Positions 37,214 through 48,058 of a DNA stretch of 64,000 bases are shown here, piece by piece. The stretch is from Amblyomma americanum (taxonomy: Eukaryota; Arthropoda; Arachnida; Ixodida; Ixodidae), in NCBI RefSeq assembly GCF_052857255.1, contig NC_135497.1, positions 118,930,744 to 118,994,743 on the forward strand, given 5' to 3'. The notes under the pieces were generated by a model. That model ran no database searches, had not been told where the DNA came from, and saw nothing but the letters and a program-made list of their open reading frames with translations. Within the stretch, counting starts at the first letter, position 1. The number at the start of each line of letters is the position of its first letter. The position numbers were made by a program, and so were the translations under genes.

Positions 37214-39812
37214 TTTTCTTTAAGAACTTGGTTAAGAAGGCCCCCGAGTTTTTGAGCTTACATGCGAAATTAGCCAGTGCATTTCATCTGAAGTTTACTT
37301 GGCCCAGTTCAAAACATCCTGGTACGAGAACGTTACCAAAACGTTATGAAATTATTCCTTTTGGAAAAAAGTGATAAAATAACCCATCCGCCATCACGCA
37401 TACATGAAATCAACAACGTATGCGCAACTTCTGCTGAAGAGTTGAAGTGACGTTTTTTGTTTTTTTTTGCCTGAACTGCCAAATTTTCAAGTCAGCACCC
37501 TCTGCCAATATAGTTACGACAAGGTCGTGGAGACTGCATTAAAACGCAGTATAAACATGCTGCATCTATATATAGTCACCTGCCTCGAACCTAAGTGCTC
37601 ATGCTTACATACTGCCTATGAAGGGTGCACCAGCTAGTATTAGTGGTGAGTTGTTAATAGCGACAGATTTTCAAATAATGTTGGCGCCATTGACGCGCCA
37701 TTAACTAAGCGGTTCAACTGCAGTGTTATGTTAGTTGAAACAAGTCCTTATCGTACGAGGAGCGAAAAATTATGTATAATGCAGTTCTTGACATAGGCTT
37801 CTGTTCGTCTGGAACTTTTTTTCTCGCGTTGCAGCAGTGTTTTTATGCTTCATAACGATGTTTAATAATTATTGCTGAACGTTCTATCTCTAAAACTACT
37901 GAGCAGTATTTTATTTAGCGTTCCACGAGGATTAAGCTTTCTGGGAATCATTGCCGAGAAAAATAACTTACAGTCAGTTTACTCGCAGGCTTCCTGCCGA
38001 ATCACGTCAGTAAAGAGTGTTTTGACATCTTCACAAACGAGTTCCGTAATATTTGTGTTTTTATTGAAATGTTATAGACTCTACAAGGACTCAATAAGCG
38101 GTCTGTTGAAACTCAATGTGCATTTTTTCTAACGGTTTGTATGGGCTGATGAATCATACGGAGGCATTGTTTCTTCTTTTTTTTACTAATAACATGTGTG
38201 GGCATTATTTCTGTTTCATTGTTAGTGTCGTCCGGTGAAAATGATTAGTTGCACACTTTAAAATCAAGAAAAAAGTTTCTTTGGAAACAGCTGCCGCTGC
38301 TTCATTTCGTTATCGTGTCATCAACGAAAAAACCTATTTCAAATAGGTAAATATAAGATGTGGTACCACATGTAACGTGCACGTTTCTTTTTTTTTTCAG
38401 CGTGGTTTCCGCGCGTATTAATCACGTAGTATCCAATGAGTGTTAAATTTTTGGGGGTACAGGGCACTTCGACCCTGCTGTGGACTAAGCTCGCAGAGTG
38501 CGCCTATATAGGACGCCCAGGCACTATGATTCACGGTAGTCGACAGCTGGTCAGATCAACATACGCCCAGACCTTCGTGATAACGGTGATGCTATGCACA
38601 CCTGCATATATATTGAGAGAAAATGTGCAGTTGAAGATGGTAGCGAATAAAAAACCGTTTTCAATTCAAATTTCGCCTGATAAATTACGCCGAGTCGGGT
38701 GATATCTGACCGTGTGCATAATTTTGACGGCCATCTATTAGTGCATACGTTGCGAAACATGTGTTCTTCAACGCGCATTTCTGGCACACGGGTTAAAAAG
38801 AAAGTAGCCCCGTGCTTGGATCTTTCAAACTGCAGTTGGTACCCTCAATCCGAGGACGGAAGCCCAAGGTCGAATCTCGCAAACCCAGAACGACACGGTC
38901 TCCGGATGTAGATGTCCCTTCAATTTGAAAGGCAACAACCAGTTTGCACAAAAACACGAATTTTTCTCTTCGGTTGTTTCTCCGGTAAAGCTGAAAATGA
39001 TTGTTCATATTATGCGCCACGAGGAAGACTAGTTAGAGAACACGAAAATGTGTATTTGTCATGCATAATTATGGAGTAATCATTAATTGAATGAGCAACC
39101 TTTGTCCCTTTTCATATTGGAGGGCGCTGTACGCACAGACTGTACTCACAGACTGGCGGAAATTTTATTATGACGCTGAGGTACATTAACCAGTGTCTAG
39201 ACGCGTAAAAAAAAAATCTCTTGTGTCGAGCGATTCTCTCGCTGATCGTCGAACGCCAACGCAGAGCTGATGGCTTCTAGGTCGACGCACAGCGCTCCTT
39301 CGGCTCGACCGCCGTCTTGAGTGCGTCATTTTGACAGAACCTGTTTTGCTGACAAGGGTGGATGTCGGGCTGCACTCCTTCCTGCGGCAGTGTTCTGCGT
39401 TCTTACTGCCTTACGCTTGTTGTGCGCTTTCTGTGCGTTTTCATCAGCACAGTATGCGCTGGGTCACATCGCTCGATCCGGTCGTCCACCTTCTTAGCCA
39501 CTCGAGTCCATTTCTCGCTCGCCCTTTCCCCGCGGCGTCTATTATGCCACACACCGAAAGAGAGCGCGCGCTTTCTTCGAATGGTCCTCAAATCTTGAGT
39601 AAAAACTTTTTTTTTCATGTACAGCCTCAAAAAGCTAGTAATGCATTACACGAGATTGAAGCCTGTTGTCCTTTCTTTTTTTGTTTTTACGCGCCCCTGA
39701 CCGCCTTTTGAGTCACAGCGAAGGCGTCTTGCTCTTCCTAAACTACGTCGATTTCATGAAGTTAAATACCTGAGACTTCACTCTGTCATGGAATTCACTT
39801 AAGTCTCAACGG
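37214..39812. other. No gene recognised
   Basis: AT-rich, unique-looking sequence. A small perfect hairpin ACCTATT/AATAGGT lies near 38332-38348. None of the short frames has a recognisable domain. Confidence 0.5.
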
Positions 39813-39842
39813 GAAAAGTTTCTGAGCACTCAGAAACTTTTC
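39813..39842. repeat. Perfect 14-bp hairpin with 2-nt loop
   Basis: GAAAAGTTTCTGAG at 39813-39826 and its exact reverse complement at 39829-39842 are separated by CA. No coding or termination context is visible. Confidence 0.8.
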
Positions 39843-40329
39843 GCTTTGCTCTAAAGTGCAGTAGTGCCCAACAGAATGGTACAGTACTCTTCGCCGCCGA
39901 TTATTTCCAACAAATTAAATTAACGTAGTTTTTCTCAACGAAAATTTTGAGCGGCCACTTGTCTTTGCGCAGGTCAAATCCTTGCCGTCCTTTCCTGTAG
40001 TTAACAGCGCGCAGCCTGCTTTGATCGCGACAGAAATCTCAAGGTTACTTCTTTGGAACTCGAAAGCATCTTTTTTTGTTTTTCATTCTTGGCAGCAATA
40101 AAAGTTGACGTGTAGGTTCATTTTAGCTGTCAGAAAACGGAAAGCGCCCACGCGTCGAGGTATCCCCCCTTTTTTTTTCTCACAAAGCACTAAAGAGCCG
40201 CTGGGCGAGCGCATGTAAGCGCCTCACTAGAAAACACGCCCGCTCCCCGGCGTCCCACAGCGACGCTTCGCGGCTGAAGGAAAGCTGCATAAAAGAAATA
40301 ATAAGAGAGGAATAAAGAGACGGGACTCG
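39843..40329. other. No gene recognised
   Basis: Mixed sequence leading into a GC-rich island; nothing named. Confidence 0.5.
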
Positions 40330-40860
40330 TCAGCGGGTCTCTCGCCTCCACATCGTCCGTGTCGTGTCGCTGTCGCGCATCTTCCGCCAACCTGTCAGGG
40401 GGAGGGAGGGTGTTCTCGCGAGCCTATCGACGAAGAAGAACCCGCGACGAGCCGGCGTGCCGGGCTTCGCCCGTGTCCCGAGGGCTCCGCGCGCGGGTGG
40501 TCCGGCGCGCGATAAGTGGCCGCGCCGCCGCTGCCCGGCAGGTCCAATATTTGAGCGCGCGCTGCCGCGTCGTCGTCCCCGGACTCGCGTGCCAGAAGGA
40601 TGCGCAAACAGCGTGACGAGGGGGCCTCCCGAGTGCGCCTCGGCGGCCACGGCACGTCGCGGTGCGCCCCGAGATGCAAAGCGCCGCGAGCCAAGCAGGC
40701 ACGCGAGAACGTCGCCGCTGCGAGCCGGACATGCGCGCGCGCCTGTCTCTCGGCTCTTTCTTTTGCGTTTGTTACGCTTTGTTTTATCCAAGGCCCTTGC
40801 GTCGGACTCTGAATACCTTATGTACGGACGAACTGCGCAGGATTCACGCACCTGCACACT
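40330..40860. other. GC/CpG-rich island, candidate regulatory DNA
   Basis: One of the most CpG-dense stretches here. Four or more long frames overlap on both strands (40330-40857 minus, 40364-40873 plus, 40424-40732 minus and others), all Arg/Ala-rich. Openness in nearly every frame shows the composition effect, so no CDS is called. Confidence 0.35.
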
Positions 40861-41123
40861 CTGCGAGCTATGACAGAGCCACCTGCGTCGTTGCCCGCTT
40901 GCTGTTCATTATACACCCAGGGCACGTGTGCACGTCTCTTGGTCTGGCTTGAGTAGAAAGGCACAGCTGAGCCCTAAGCGGTCCCCTCTGACAAAAGTGG
41001 AACCTCCAATATATATGCCGCAAACCATGTGACATTTAATCCTGTTCACAGCCTTTTGCATTGATATTGATGCCAGCAACGTGTCACCTCAGGATACTCA
41101 GAAAATTACTTGCTATACGTTAG
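40861..41123. other. No gene recognised
   Basis: Short interval with no supported feature. Confidence 0.5.
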
Positions 41124-41154
41124 CCCCCCCCCCCCCCCACACACACACACACAC
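41124..41154 (+). repeat. C15 tract fused to (AC)8 microsatellite
   Basis: Fifteen cytosines (41124-41138) run directly into eight AC units (41139-41154). Confidence 0.9.
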
Positions 41155-41274
41155 TCATGGTGCTATGCGATGCGTGAACGCCTCGTCAAGTGACTCGAGG
41201 GCTCACGGTAGTGTCAGGAACGCAAACTCTTCTCCACGTTTTTTGTTCCGCTCCGTTGCCACGTGCCATTTATA

Positions 41275-42064
41275 CACAGGGTGTTTCAAATTATTCAGTA
41301 CAGATTTTTCTTTAAAAAGGCCGTGAAAAATACTTCGCTGCGGTGTCTGTAAATTTCTTTTACGCGAAGGGGGCATTATTTATGTGATAATGTGCAGTTA
41401 AGAGACTAATAATTAACTGTGAATTAACTGATTACCTTTTTTATTTTTAGTTTTAGGGCGCGAGGTTATATTACGAAATTGAAGGTCGTCAAAATCGAAA
41501 GCCAGCATAATTTTTAAAATTTCAGAATCGTCATCATGCTTCGAGATAACCGAAGTGAACAAAAAGAAAAAAAAAACGCTTTTGAGATCTCCAAGTTGGC
41601 TTTCCCACGTTTCATATTGATAAAATGGGCGTTTCTTGAATCAGATACAGGCGTAGTTTACTTCATTCAGGACGTAGGTGACGTTGACAGGATTCCCGAG
41701 ACGATACCACGTGCAGCGACGCCATTTTAGCAACATGAAACGCGGGAAAACCAACTTAACAAGCTGCCTAATGCATGTATTCCACGCTCTATATCTCGAA
41801 GCACGAAGCTGATTTATATACTTTATAAACTGGGTTCGCCTTCCACGTGGAAGGCCTTCAATTTATCACTATAAGCTTGTGTCCTAAAACCAAAAATTAG
41901 AATGTTGATCAGTTTATTTTAGTTAATTACTCGCGTCTTCTTTTCACTCTATTACGTAAGTAATAACCGTCATGCCGTATAATAAACCTGCACAGACCGC
42001 ACAGATGTGTCTTTCACAGCTTTTGAAAGAAAAGTTTGTATTGAGTAATTTGAAACACCGTATA
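41275..42064. mobile_element. Non-autonomous DNA transposon, about 790 bp, with GGGTGTTTCAAATTA-type ends
   Basis: Left end: CACAGGGTGTTTCAAATTA (41275 onward). The right end, read as reverse complement from 42064, is TATACGGTGTTTCAAATTACTC. Similarity continues through CAGTACA-type sequence to TTTTCT on both sides, about 38 bp in all. Both ends abut TA, consistent with a mariner/Tc1-type TA target. The internal short frame (41536-41730) does not resemble a transposase, so the element is non-autonomous or internally deleted. Confidence 0.6.
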
Positions 42065-42403
42065 TATACACACATACGAAGGAAGCCAACGGTCACTGAA
42101 ACCAAGGAGCGCAATGGAATGCTTCTATCTTCTTTTTTTAATTAGTAGTGTTGATCAATGGTAAGTTGATCGTGTAACTATTTTATCACCAAAAGGTAAT
42201 TATTGAAAAGCAAGCGATATATAATACACCAGGTGTTTCAAGGAAGATGATAATTAATATTTAAAAATAGGGTTTTTTTAGGTAAAAAGAAGCTTTTAGC
42301 GGCATAGTCATACTACTGTTGGCGAACGTCAAAGAACCGGCGAAAAATGTTAACTATTAAAGTGATTAGCTATTGGCAGGCACCTTATTGCAATTGCAGA
42401 TTT
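42065..42403. repeat. Sequence with a second GGTGTTTCA end, element partner not found
   Basis: ACACCAGGTGTTTCAAGGAAG at about 42227 resembles the end of the adjacent 41275-42064 element (GGTGTTTCA core), but I could not pair it with an opposite end. A phrase GGAAGCCAACGGTCACTGAA near 42082 looks like tick dispersed-repeat sequence, from memory only. Confidence 0.3.
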
Positions 42404-42657
42404 GTAGCCGGCCGTCAGTAATAGCAGTTTCAATTTTTAGAGTTTCGAAAACGCGATTACCCTCGGCGCTGTGGCTCGACAAAATTTCACTATTTCGACT
42501 AGTTACGTGCACTGGAGGGGTTGCTTTGCGCGCATGCTTTTCAAAAGCGCACGTATTTTGGCACGATGTAGCCAGATTTTGTCCAGCCACAGCGGCGAGT
42601 GTAATCACGTTTTCTAAATTCTAAAAGCTGATATGGCTATTACTAACGGCCGGCTAC
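42404..42657. mobile_element. Foldback structure with about 84-bp arms
   Basis: The left arm 42404-42487 starts GTAGCCGGCCGTCAGTAATAG. The right arm 42574-42657 is its reverse complement with scattered mismatches, sharing GCCGGCCGT, AGTAATAGC, GATTAC, GCCGCTGTGGCT-type and GACAAAAT blocks. About 86 bp separate the arms. No coding capacity is apparent. It may be the interior of a larger element that begins with GGTGTTTCA at about 42230. Confidence 0.65.
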
Positions 42658-43039
42658 TAAATATCTAGTTTTTCGATTATTTTCTCTTCTTTCCCACGTA
42701 TCAGATGAAAGCCACATAAGTTCAGAATTACCGCAGCTACTCAAATCCCCGCTGCCACCTTTAGGGGCTGTTCTCACAAAACTCGGGTTACTTAAGTTCG
42801 GTCCGTTATTGGTTGGCGCCTCTCTTTCTGACTATCGTGGTTTGGCTGTCATGGCTTGAGAGGGGGCAGTCGCTACACAGCTGTCATGATTTCTTCGCGC
42901 AGGGAGGCGACGAAAAGTCTGGAAAATGTTTCTTCCCCTCTCTGATAGCCGCAAATTGAGGTCTCGTTGAACGAAACAACCGAAGGCTGAGCCAGCGCAC
43001 GTGCGTTATGTGCGAGTCCCGCGTGTTCCTTCCCCGAGC
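42658..43039. other. No gene recognised
   Basis: Short unique-looking interval. Confidence 0.5.
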
Positions 43040-43700
43040 TTCTGCGTCGCGTTGCTGAGCGGGCCAGGTAAGCGGGCCGCAGGCGCAATTAGTTCGAGCA
43101 TCTTCCAAGCAGAGTGGTGCACTTGGAAGGAGTCTCTGGAGTGGAGCAGACGTGTGTCGAACGGACGGTCCGTTCTCCTTGGCGACGCGTGGACCGGATA
43201 TTGATTTAGGCGTGTCCGCCGACTCAGCTCCATTAGCCGGCGGCCCTGCAGCGCTGATTGTTGTCCCAGCGCTGAGCGGACAGCATCCGGCGGCGCGTCC
43301 TTGTCGAGGACCGGAAGTGCTCGCGCCGTCTGGCTTAATTACCGCGCGGATGCGTTGATGCCGTTGATCCTCGTAACAAATGGTTTCGCCGACTCGGGCC
43401 CGACACCGGGCCGGATGTAGTGGCGCCACGCCGTCCGAGGCGCCCCTCTGATTGATGTCTGTCCACTGGCCGAATCTGGCGCCCAGTAATTGAACGCCGC
43501 CGCCGGGAAAGGTGCGTGTGCGCCTGACGGATGAACAATGCCGCACGCGTGCGCCCATCTATCTGGGCGTAAGATCTGGGCGCCCCGTGCGCTCGGTTCC
43601 GCTTTTACGCCCAAACCCGCGCCTGCGTTATGTATACGCGCCGTTACGCGCGCCAATCTCCGTGCCTAAGCAATCAGTCGGGCACTTGCCAAAACCCGAG
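43040..43700. promoter_or_regulatory. Candidate regulatory island: GC-rich with homeodomain-type cores
   Basis: A CpG-rich island containing TAATTA (43336-43341), TAATTG (43487-43492), CAATTAG near 43086 and CCATTAGCC near 43231. ATTGTT near 43258 is a SOX-like core. Frames on both strands (42884-43558 minus and others) are open but unrecognised. Enhancer-like by composition and motif content only. Confidence 0.28.
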
Positions 43701-44029
43701 AGTGCATGAGGAGCGAAGGGCGCGCAGTTTGACCGGTTTCCACTGTCGCTCGCCAGTAGTAGAACGGAGATTGTTGTGGAGGGTGTCACGGTCCTCCGAG
43801 TCTCTCCGATCGCATAGTAGGCCGTGTGAAGAGATAGCGCATGTTCCAGTTTTAAAAATTGCGCTACGAGCTTATCATGTCAAGTGGGCAAGCAGCAAGT
43901 GGAAAAAGTTGGCTAATGTTGCACTGGTCCTGGTGAAACCGGAGGTGGTTGAAATCCAGCATGATTTCTGTACAGTGCTGCCACACTGGAAACAAGAGAA
44001 GAGTGCTTCCTAAAAACTCGCAGTGTTTC
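43701..44029. other. No gene recognised
   Basis: Sequence leading into the tetranucleotide array; nothing named. Confidence 0.5.
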
Positions 44030-44597
44030 AGTCAGTCAGTCGGTCGGTCGGTCGGTCGGTCGGTCGGTCGGTCGGTCGGTCGGTCGGTCGGTCGGTCGGT
44101 CGGTCGGTCGGTCGGTCGGTCGGTCGGTCGGTCGGTCGGTCGGTCGGTCGGTCGGTCGGTCGGTCGGTCGGTCGGTCGGTCGGTCGGTCGGTCGGTCGGT
44201 CGGTCGGTCGGTCGGTCGGTCGGTCGGTCGGTCGGTCGGTCGGTCGGTCGGTCGGTCGGTCGGTCGGTCGGTCGGTCGGTCGGTCGGTCGGTCGGTCGGT
44301 CGGTCGGTCGGTCGGTCGGTCGGTCGGTCGGTCGGTCGGTCGGTCGGTCGGTCGGTCGGTCGGTCGGTCGGTCGGTCGGTCGGTCGGTCGGTCGGTCGGT
44401 CGGTCGGTCGGTCGGTCGGTCGGTCGGTCGGTCGGTCGGTCGGTCGGTCGGTCGGTCGGTCGGTCGGTCGGTCGGTCGGTCGGTCGGTCGGTCGGTCGGT
44501 CGGTCGGTCGGTCGGTCGGTCGGTCGGTCGGTCGGTCGGTCGGTCGGTCGCTCGGTCGGTCGGTCGCTCGGTCGGTCGGTCGGTCGGTCGGTCGGTC
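44030..44597 (+). repeat. (CGGT)n microsatellite, about 140 units
   Basis: A tetranucleotide array of about 568 bp. The first units read CAGT, after which CGGT runs without interruption for over 500 bp. Single-base variants (CGCT) occur only near the right end, at 44551 and 44567. The 12-base translation period (Ser-Val-Gly-Arg on plus, Asp-Arg-Pro-Thr on minus) leaves all six frames stop-free, so the long ORFs here are artefacts. Confidence 0.98.
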
Positions 44598-45119
44598 TTT
44601 TGAATATAAATTAGCACTTCAATCACCTCTTCTTTTAAAAGCATTCTGTTCTGTTCCATTACACTTTACCTATTCAAGCGAGGTTAAATGGGGGTTGGCT
44701 GGCTGAACCTTCAGCTGCACAGAGAAAGGACTCAACCAGTTTGACATTCGTACACCAAAATTTAAATTCCTATGAATTCGCCATCGGATGGTGACGAAGT
44801 TCTTAACAGTTCACTAGAAAAAAAGAAACATGACTTGCGGGATGTTTGCTGCGCAGACACCGTGTCTTCTTTTCGGGGCTTCCTTACTGCGATTTTATAT
44901 TTGAAGGATAGAGAAGCATCCGAAAGAGCAGTCGGTTGAAAGGGGAGCTTTATCACACGCGTCTCTGAAACTTGTCATGCGACCAAAGACATTTCTTATC
45001 CTGACTAATCAGGCAGATTAAGAAGCGCCTTAAGATCTGTCAAAAGCCGTCTGGAGCCTCTCGAACTTGAAGGCAGCTCAGCATCTCGTCGGGCGCGTCA
45101 TGCTTAATTCCAGGCGTTT
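44598..45119. other. No gene recognised
   Basis: AT-rich flank of the tetranucleotide array; no supported feature. Confidence 0.5.
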
Positions 45120-46020
45120 AACCCACCCGAGAGGAACGGCTGCCGTCTCCTCCAGTCCGCGCTGTCAAAACCCAGGAAATGAAGCCTGCAGCGACCCTCG
45201 CTGCACGGCCGTGCGCCGCGCCGGTTGCAGGCTCAGAGGGCGCCGCGGATCCGGACAGCCGGGCGGGCCAGGATAAGCCTGGCCTCGAGAGAGCCATCCT
45301 GGCCGCTGTCCTCTCAGCTGGCCGCAGGATCCACTTGGACATCGCCCCCTATCGATTATGTGCCGACCGATCTTTGCGCGCGTCGGCCAACAGATCTGTC
45401 GAGGGGGGGGGGGGGGGGGGAGCGAGCATGGTCCCACCGCCTGGGCCTAGTCGCGTGTTGGTTTTACCCCTTCTTTTTTTTTTATTGCTGTTTCCTACGC
45501 ACGCAACCTGTGATGCGCCTACAGTTTGGCCAGCGGCGCTTCTCCTGCCGGCACTTGCAGGGGCGGCCACTGCACCGCTCAGATATTAGCGCGCAGTTTA
45601 TGACACTTTGGGGCGAAAGGGTCTCCGATGGGCCATGTACGGCGCGCCTCCTTTTATGCGGCGCGTCCGCCCCTCTCGAGGCTATCTCCCGCGTATGCGG
45701 CGGCCGGAGATTGAGGCGGAAACTGTTGCGTATACAGCGCGGTGCCTCTCCTTTTCGTCTGTACCCTATTATTTTGCGGCGCGAGGAGTGGAATCGATAT
45801 GTGCCACGCTCGCCCGTCCACTGATATGGCCTCCGCTGGGTCTTCGGTATTCGAGGAGGCGCACTGCGCTCCGGAAACGAGAGACTTCACGCGCGCCGTT
45901 TTCCGAGGCCTGGTTGCGCCTCGGCAGACGCGCCCAAAGTCCCGCCAGCAATTTTTCACGCTTCCACGGCGGCTGCCTTCGGCGCGTCTCACGTATGACC
46001 TCTTTATGGGCCGTCTGTGA
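45120..46020. other. GC/CpG-rich island with 18-G tract
   Basis: CpG-rich DNA interrupted by poly-G (45403-45420). Overlapping frames of up to 199 codons occur on both strands, none with a recognised domain. Candidate promoter or enhancer by composition only. Confidence 0.3.
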
Positions 46021-47805
46021 TGCGGTAGAACGTTGTGGTATTGCAGAGAACGGACCTGTCGCACAAACTGGGTGATGTTTGTTTATGAAAACAGATTTTC
46101 CAAAAACGATTCGCGCCTGCTGCAAGACGGTCCATTCTTTTTAGGTGCCTCTGTTTATCTCGGTGGACAAGAAGACGGAAGAGCTGGAATCGGTTTTTTA
46201 ATTGACTACAGGTTTTTTTCAGTAACTCGCTCATGGCTGACTTGCTAGGTTCATGTTGGAATGTAAGTTATGAATGGGCTTGCCGGGACAGCCTAGCGCA
46301 GTTAACACAATTTCGAAGGGGCCAGTCGTTCTTGAAATATTTACAGGCAGTTCCTTGCCTTTCTTCGCTCCTGTACAGGTGCTGCTAGTAAAAAGGACGT
46401 CGGAAGCGCTTTCCATGTGGTGTTTGATAATGGTAATTTTGCGGCCTAGGATCGTCCGATTCTTGTGCCTGCCCTAGAGAGGCAAACTTACTACGCCAGC
46501 CTCGACGCATCGTTTCGCTGAAGGCCAGCAAGCGACTATCCGTGGGCAGTAGATGCGCTTTAGAAAACGAAAACACGGTGAGCTGCTTGCCGAGCCCTGT
46601 GGCCTGATAGTCGCGCAGCAGACCCAGGAAGACGACGAATTGTCATGTCGAAAAAATATTATTTTCCGGCCCCCTTCGTGCATCCAGCTTGTGGATTGGA
46701 GCGGAGAGACGCAACTTTCTAGAAATATCACGAGGACTGCAGGCTCTTTTAACCAGACTATGCCAGGCATATCAAGTATACGACAAAGACTGTAAAAAAC
46801 GTTAATCGTTTTCGTTTGTGCCGTTTATGGAGCAGCGTAGGAAAACCCTAAAATGTTACGCAATTCCTGCATTTCTCAACGTACGTGTTAATGGTATTAA
46901 AGTAAAAATATCAGTTGCCGGATGCGCAGAATGCCCGCTGAAAGAGCGCGCAGTGCGACAGCTAATCTTAAGGGCCATAAAATCTAAAATTTCATTGCGC
47001 ATTATGCTGCAGCAGTAAGGAATGAATGTGAATTTGAATGGAAATGCGCGCAGTTTTACTGTTTTTAGGCATTCAGAAATTTGCGGGATTTTTTATTTTA
47101 TTTTTTGGTGATAATATTTTCTTCATAGTTATTAGTTCCCTGCATTACTACGATGAACCACTGAAAGCTCAGAATCTTCATTTGACATTTTCATTGCCTA
47201 TTCACAGCAAGGGATAAAAAAGTGTCATTTTACCAGGTCGCGTGACGCGGTGGCGCTGCTTCAAGACGGCCCCCGCGACCCTTTCAAAACTGCCTTTGCA
47301 ATATCTTAAGATCAATAATTGAATACTAATAAACCAATTTTAGTCCATTAAGCAACAGACTGACCGCTCTTCGCTGGTTTAGTGTCCGCAGAGCTGTAGG
47401 AACTGAAAGCAAAGACGGGATAGCTGTTAGCAGTTGCTGCTATTTGTAAAATACCTAAGACAGGTCGGCCGGCTGGTCGCGTTTTTACAGCCAGAGCACC
47501 TTGCGCCATGTCTGCCGGAGGTTCACACAGGGTGCACAACTTAGGAACTAGTAAGGGCGAACATTGCGACATAACCACCTGACACACCTGACGTAGCCCT
47601 AGCACAACACCTTGATACCAAAAAGTCGTAATAAGACGGATAAAATAAGGACATGTTTCTGCGTACCGCCACTCTGCACGTTTTGATCTGCCTCGCCGTT
47701 TTATGCACAGGTCTATGGGTAACGCCATGCTCACCTCTTCCGAGCACTCAGCCGTCCACGACCTTCCACTGACCGCACTGCCCTACTCTATACAAGTCAC
47801 GAAGA
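46021..47805. other. No gene recognised
   Basis: Two minus-strand frames (46231-46416, 46474-46770) and a 128-codon minus frame (47348-47734) were read closely. None shows a recognisable domain, signal peptide or splice context. An old, unrecognised gene or element relic cannot be excluded. Confidence 0.4.
47792..47805 (+). repeat. Left target-site duplication of SINE
   Basis: The 14-mer ACAAGTCACGAAGA is repeated exactly at 48045-48058 and brackets the SINE. A perfect duplication implies a fairly recent insertion. Confidence 0.92.
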
Positions 47806-48044
47806 TTGGTTTGGTTTATGAGGGCTTAACGTCCCAAAGCGACTCAGGCTATGAGAGACGTCGTAGTGACGGGCTCCGGAAATTTCGACCACCTGGGGTT
47901 CTTTAACGTGCACTGACATCGCACAGCACACGGGCCTCTAGAATTTCGCCTCCATCGAAATTCGACCGCCGCGGCCGGGATCGAACCCGCGTCTTTCGGG
48001 CCAGCAGCCGAGCGCTGTAACCACTCAGCCACCGCGGCGGCTTA
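47806..48044 (-). mobile_element. Complete tRNA-derived tick SINE (Ruka type)
   Basis: A full element on the minus strand, bracketed by perfect 14-bp duplications. Its tRNA-like head occupies 48038 down to 47967. It has a perfect 7-bp acceptor stem (GCCGCGG/CCGCGGC), an A box TGGCTGAGTGG (48021-48031 complement) and a B box GGTTCGATCCC (47977-47987 complement), so the pol III promoter looks intact. The unique body holds the GCACGTTAAAGAACCCC block shared with the copies at 17654, 57516 and 57935. The 3' end reads TTAAGCCCTCATAAACCAAA. SINEs encode no protein and depend on a LINE for movement. The family name is from memory. The translated frame 47844-48032 is not a protein. Confidence 0.9.
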
Positions 48045-48058
48045 ACAAGTCACGAAGA
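48045..48058 (+). repeat. Right target-site duplication of SINE
   Basis: Exact second copy of ACAAGTCACGAAGA, as at 47792-47805. Confidence 0.92.

Noticed and set aside
40330..40873. Several overlapping ORFs of 96-175 codons
   Set aside because: Four or more frames are open at once in CpG-dense DNA, and the residue mix reflects base composition.
42065..42240. GGAAGCCAACGGTCACTGAA phrase as a named tick repeat
   Set aside because: It feels familiar from tick genomes, but no second copy is present here, so I did not call a family.
44023..44706. ORFs of over 200 codons with Ser-Val-Gly-Arg or Asp-Arg-Pro-Thr repeats
   Set aside because: They are the translation of a (CGGT)n tetranucleotide array, which is stop-free in all six frames.
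45225..45824. 199-codon plus-strand ORF
   Set aside because: Runs through an 18-G homopolymer (poly-Gly) and overlaps other open frames; no recognised domain.
46231..46770. Two minus-strand ORFs that might be exons
   Set aside because: No domain, no clear splice signals joining them, and no similarity I can recognise.
47844..48032. 62-codon minus-strand ORF beginning MAEWLQRS
   Set aside because: It is the translation of the tRNA-like head and body of a SINE, a well-known false protein type.
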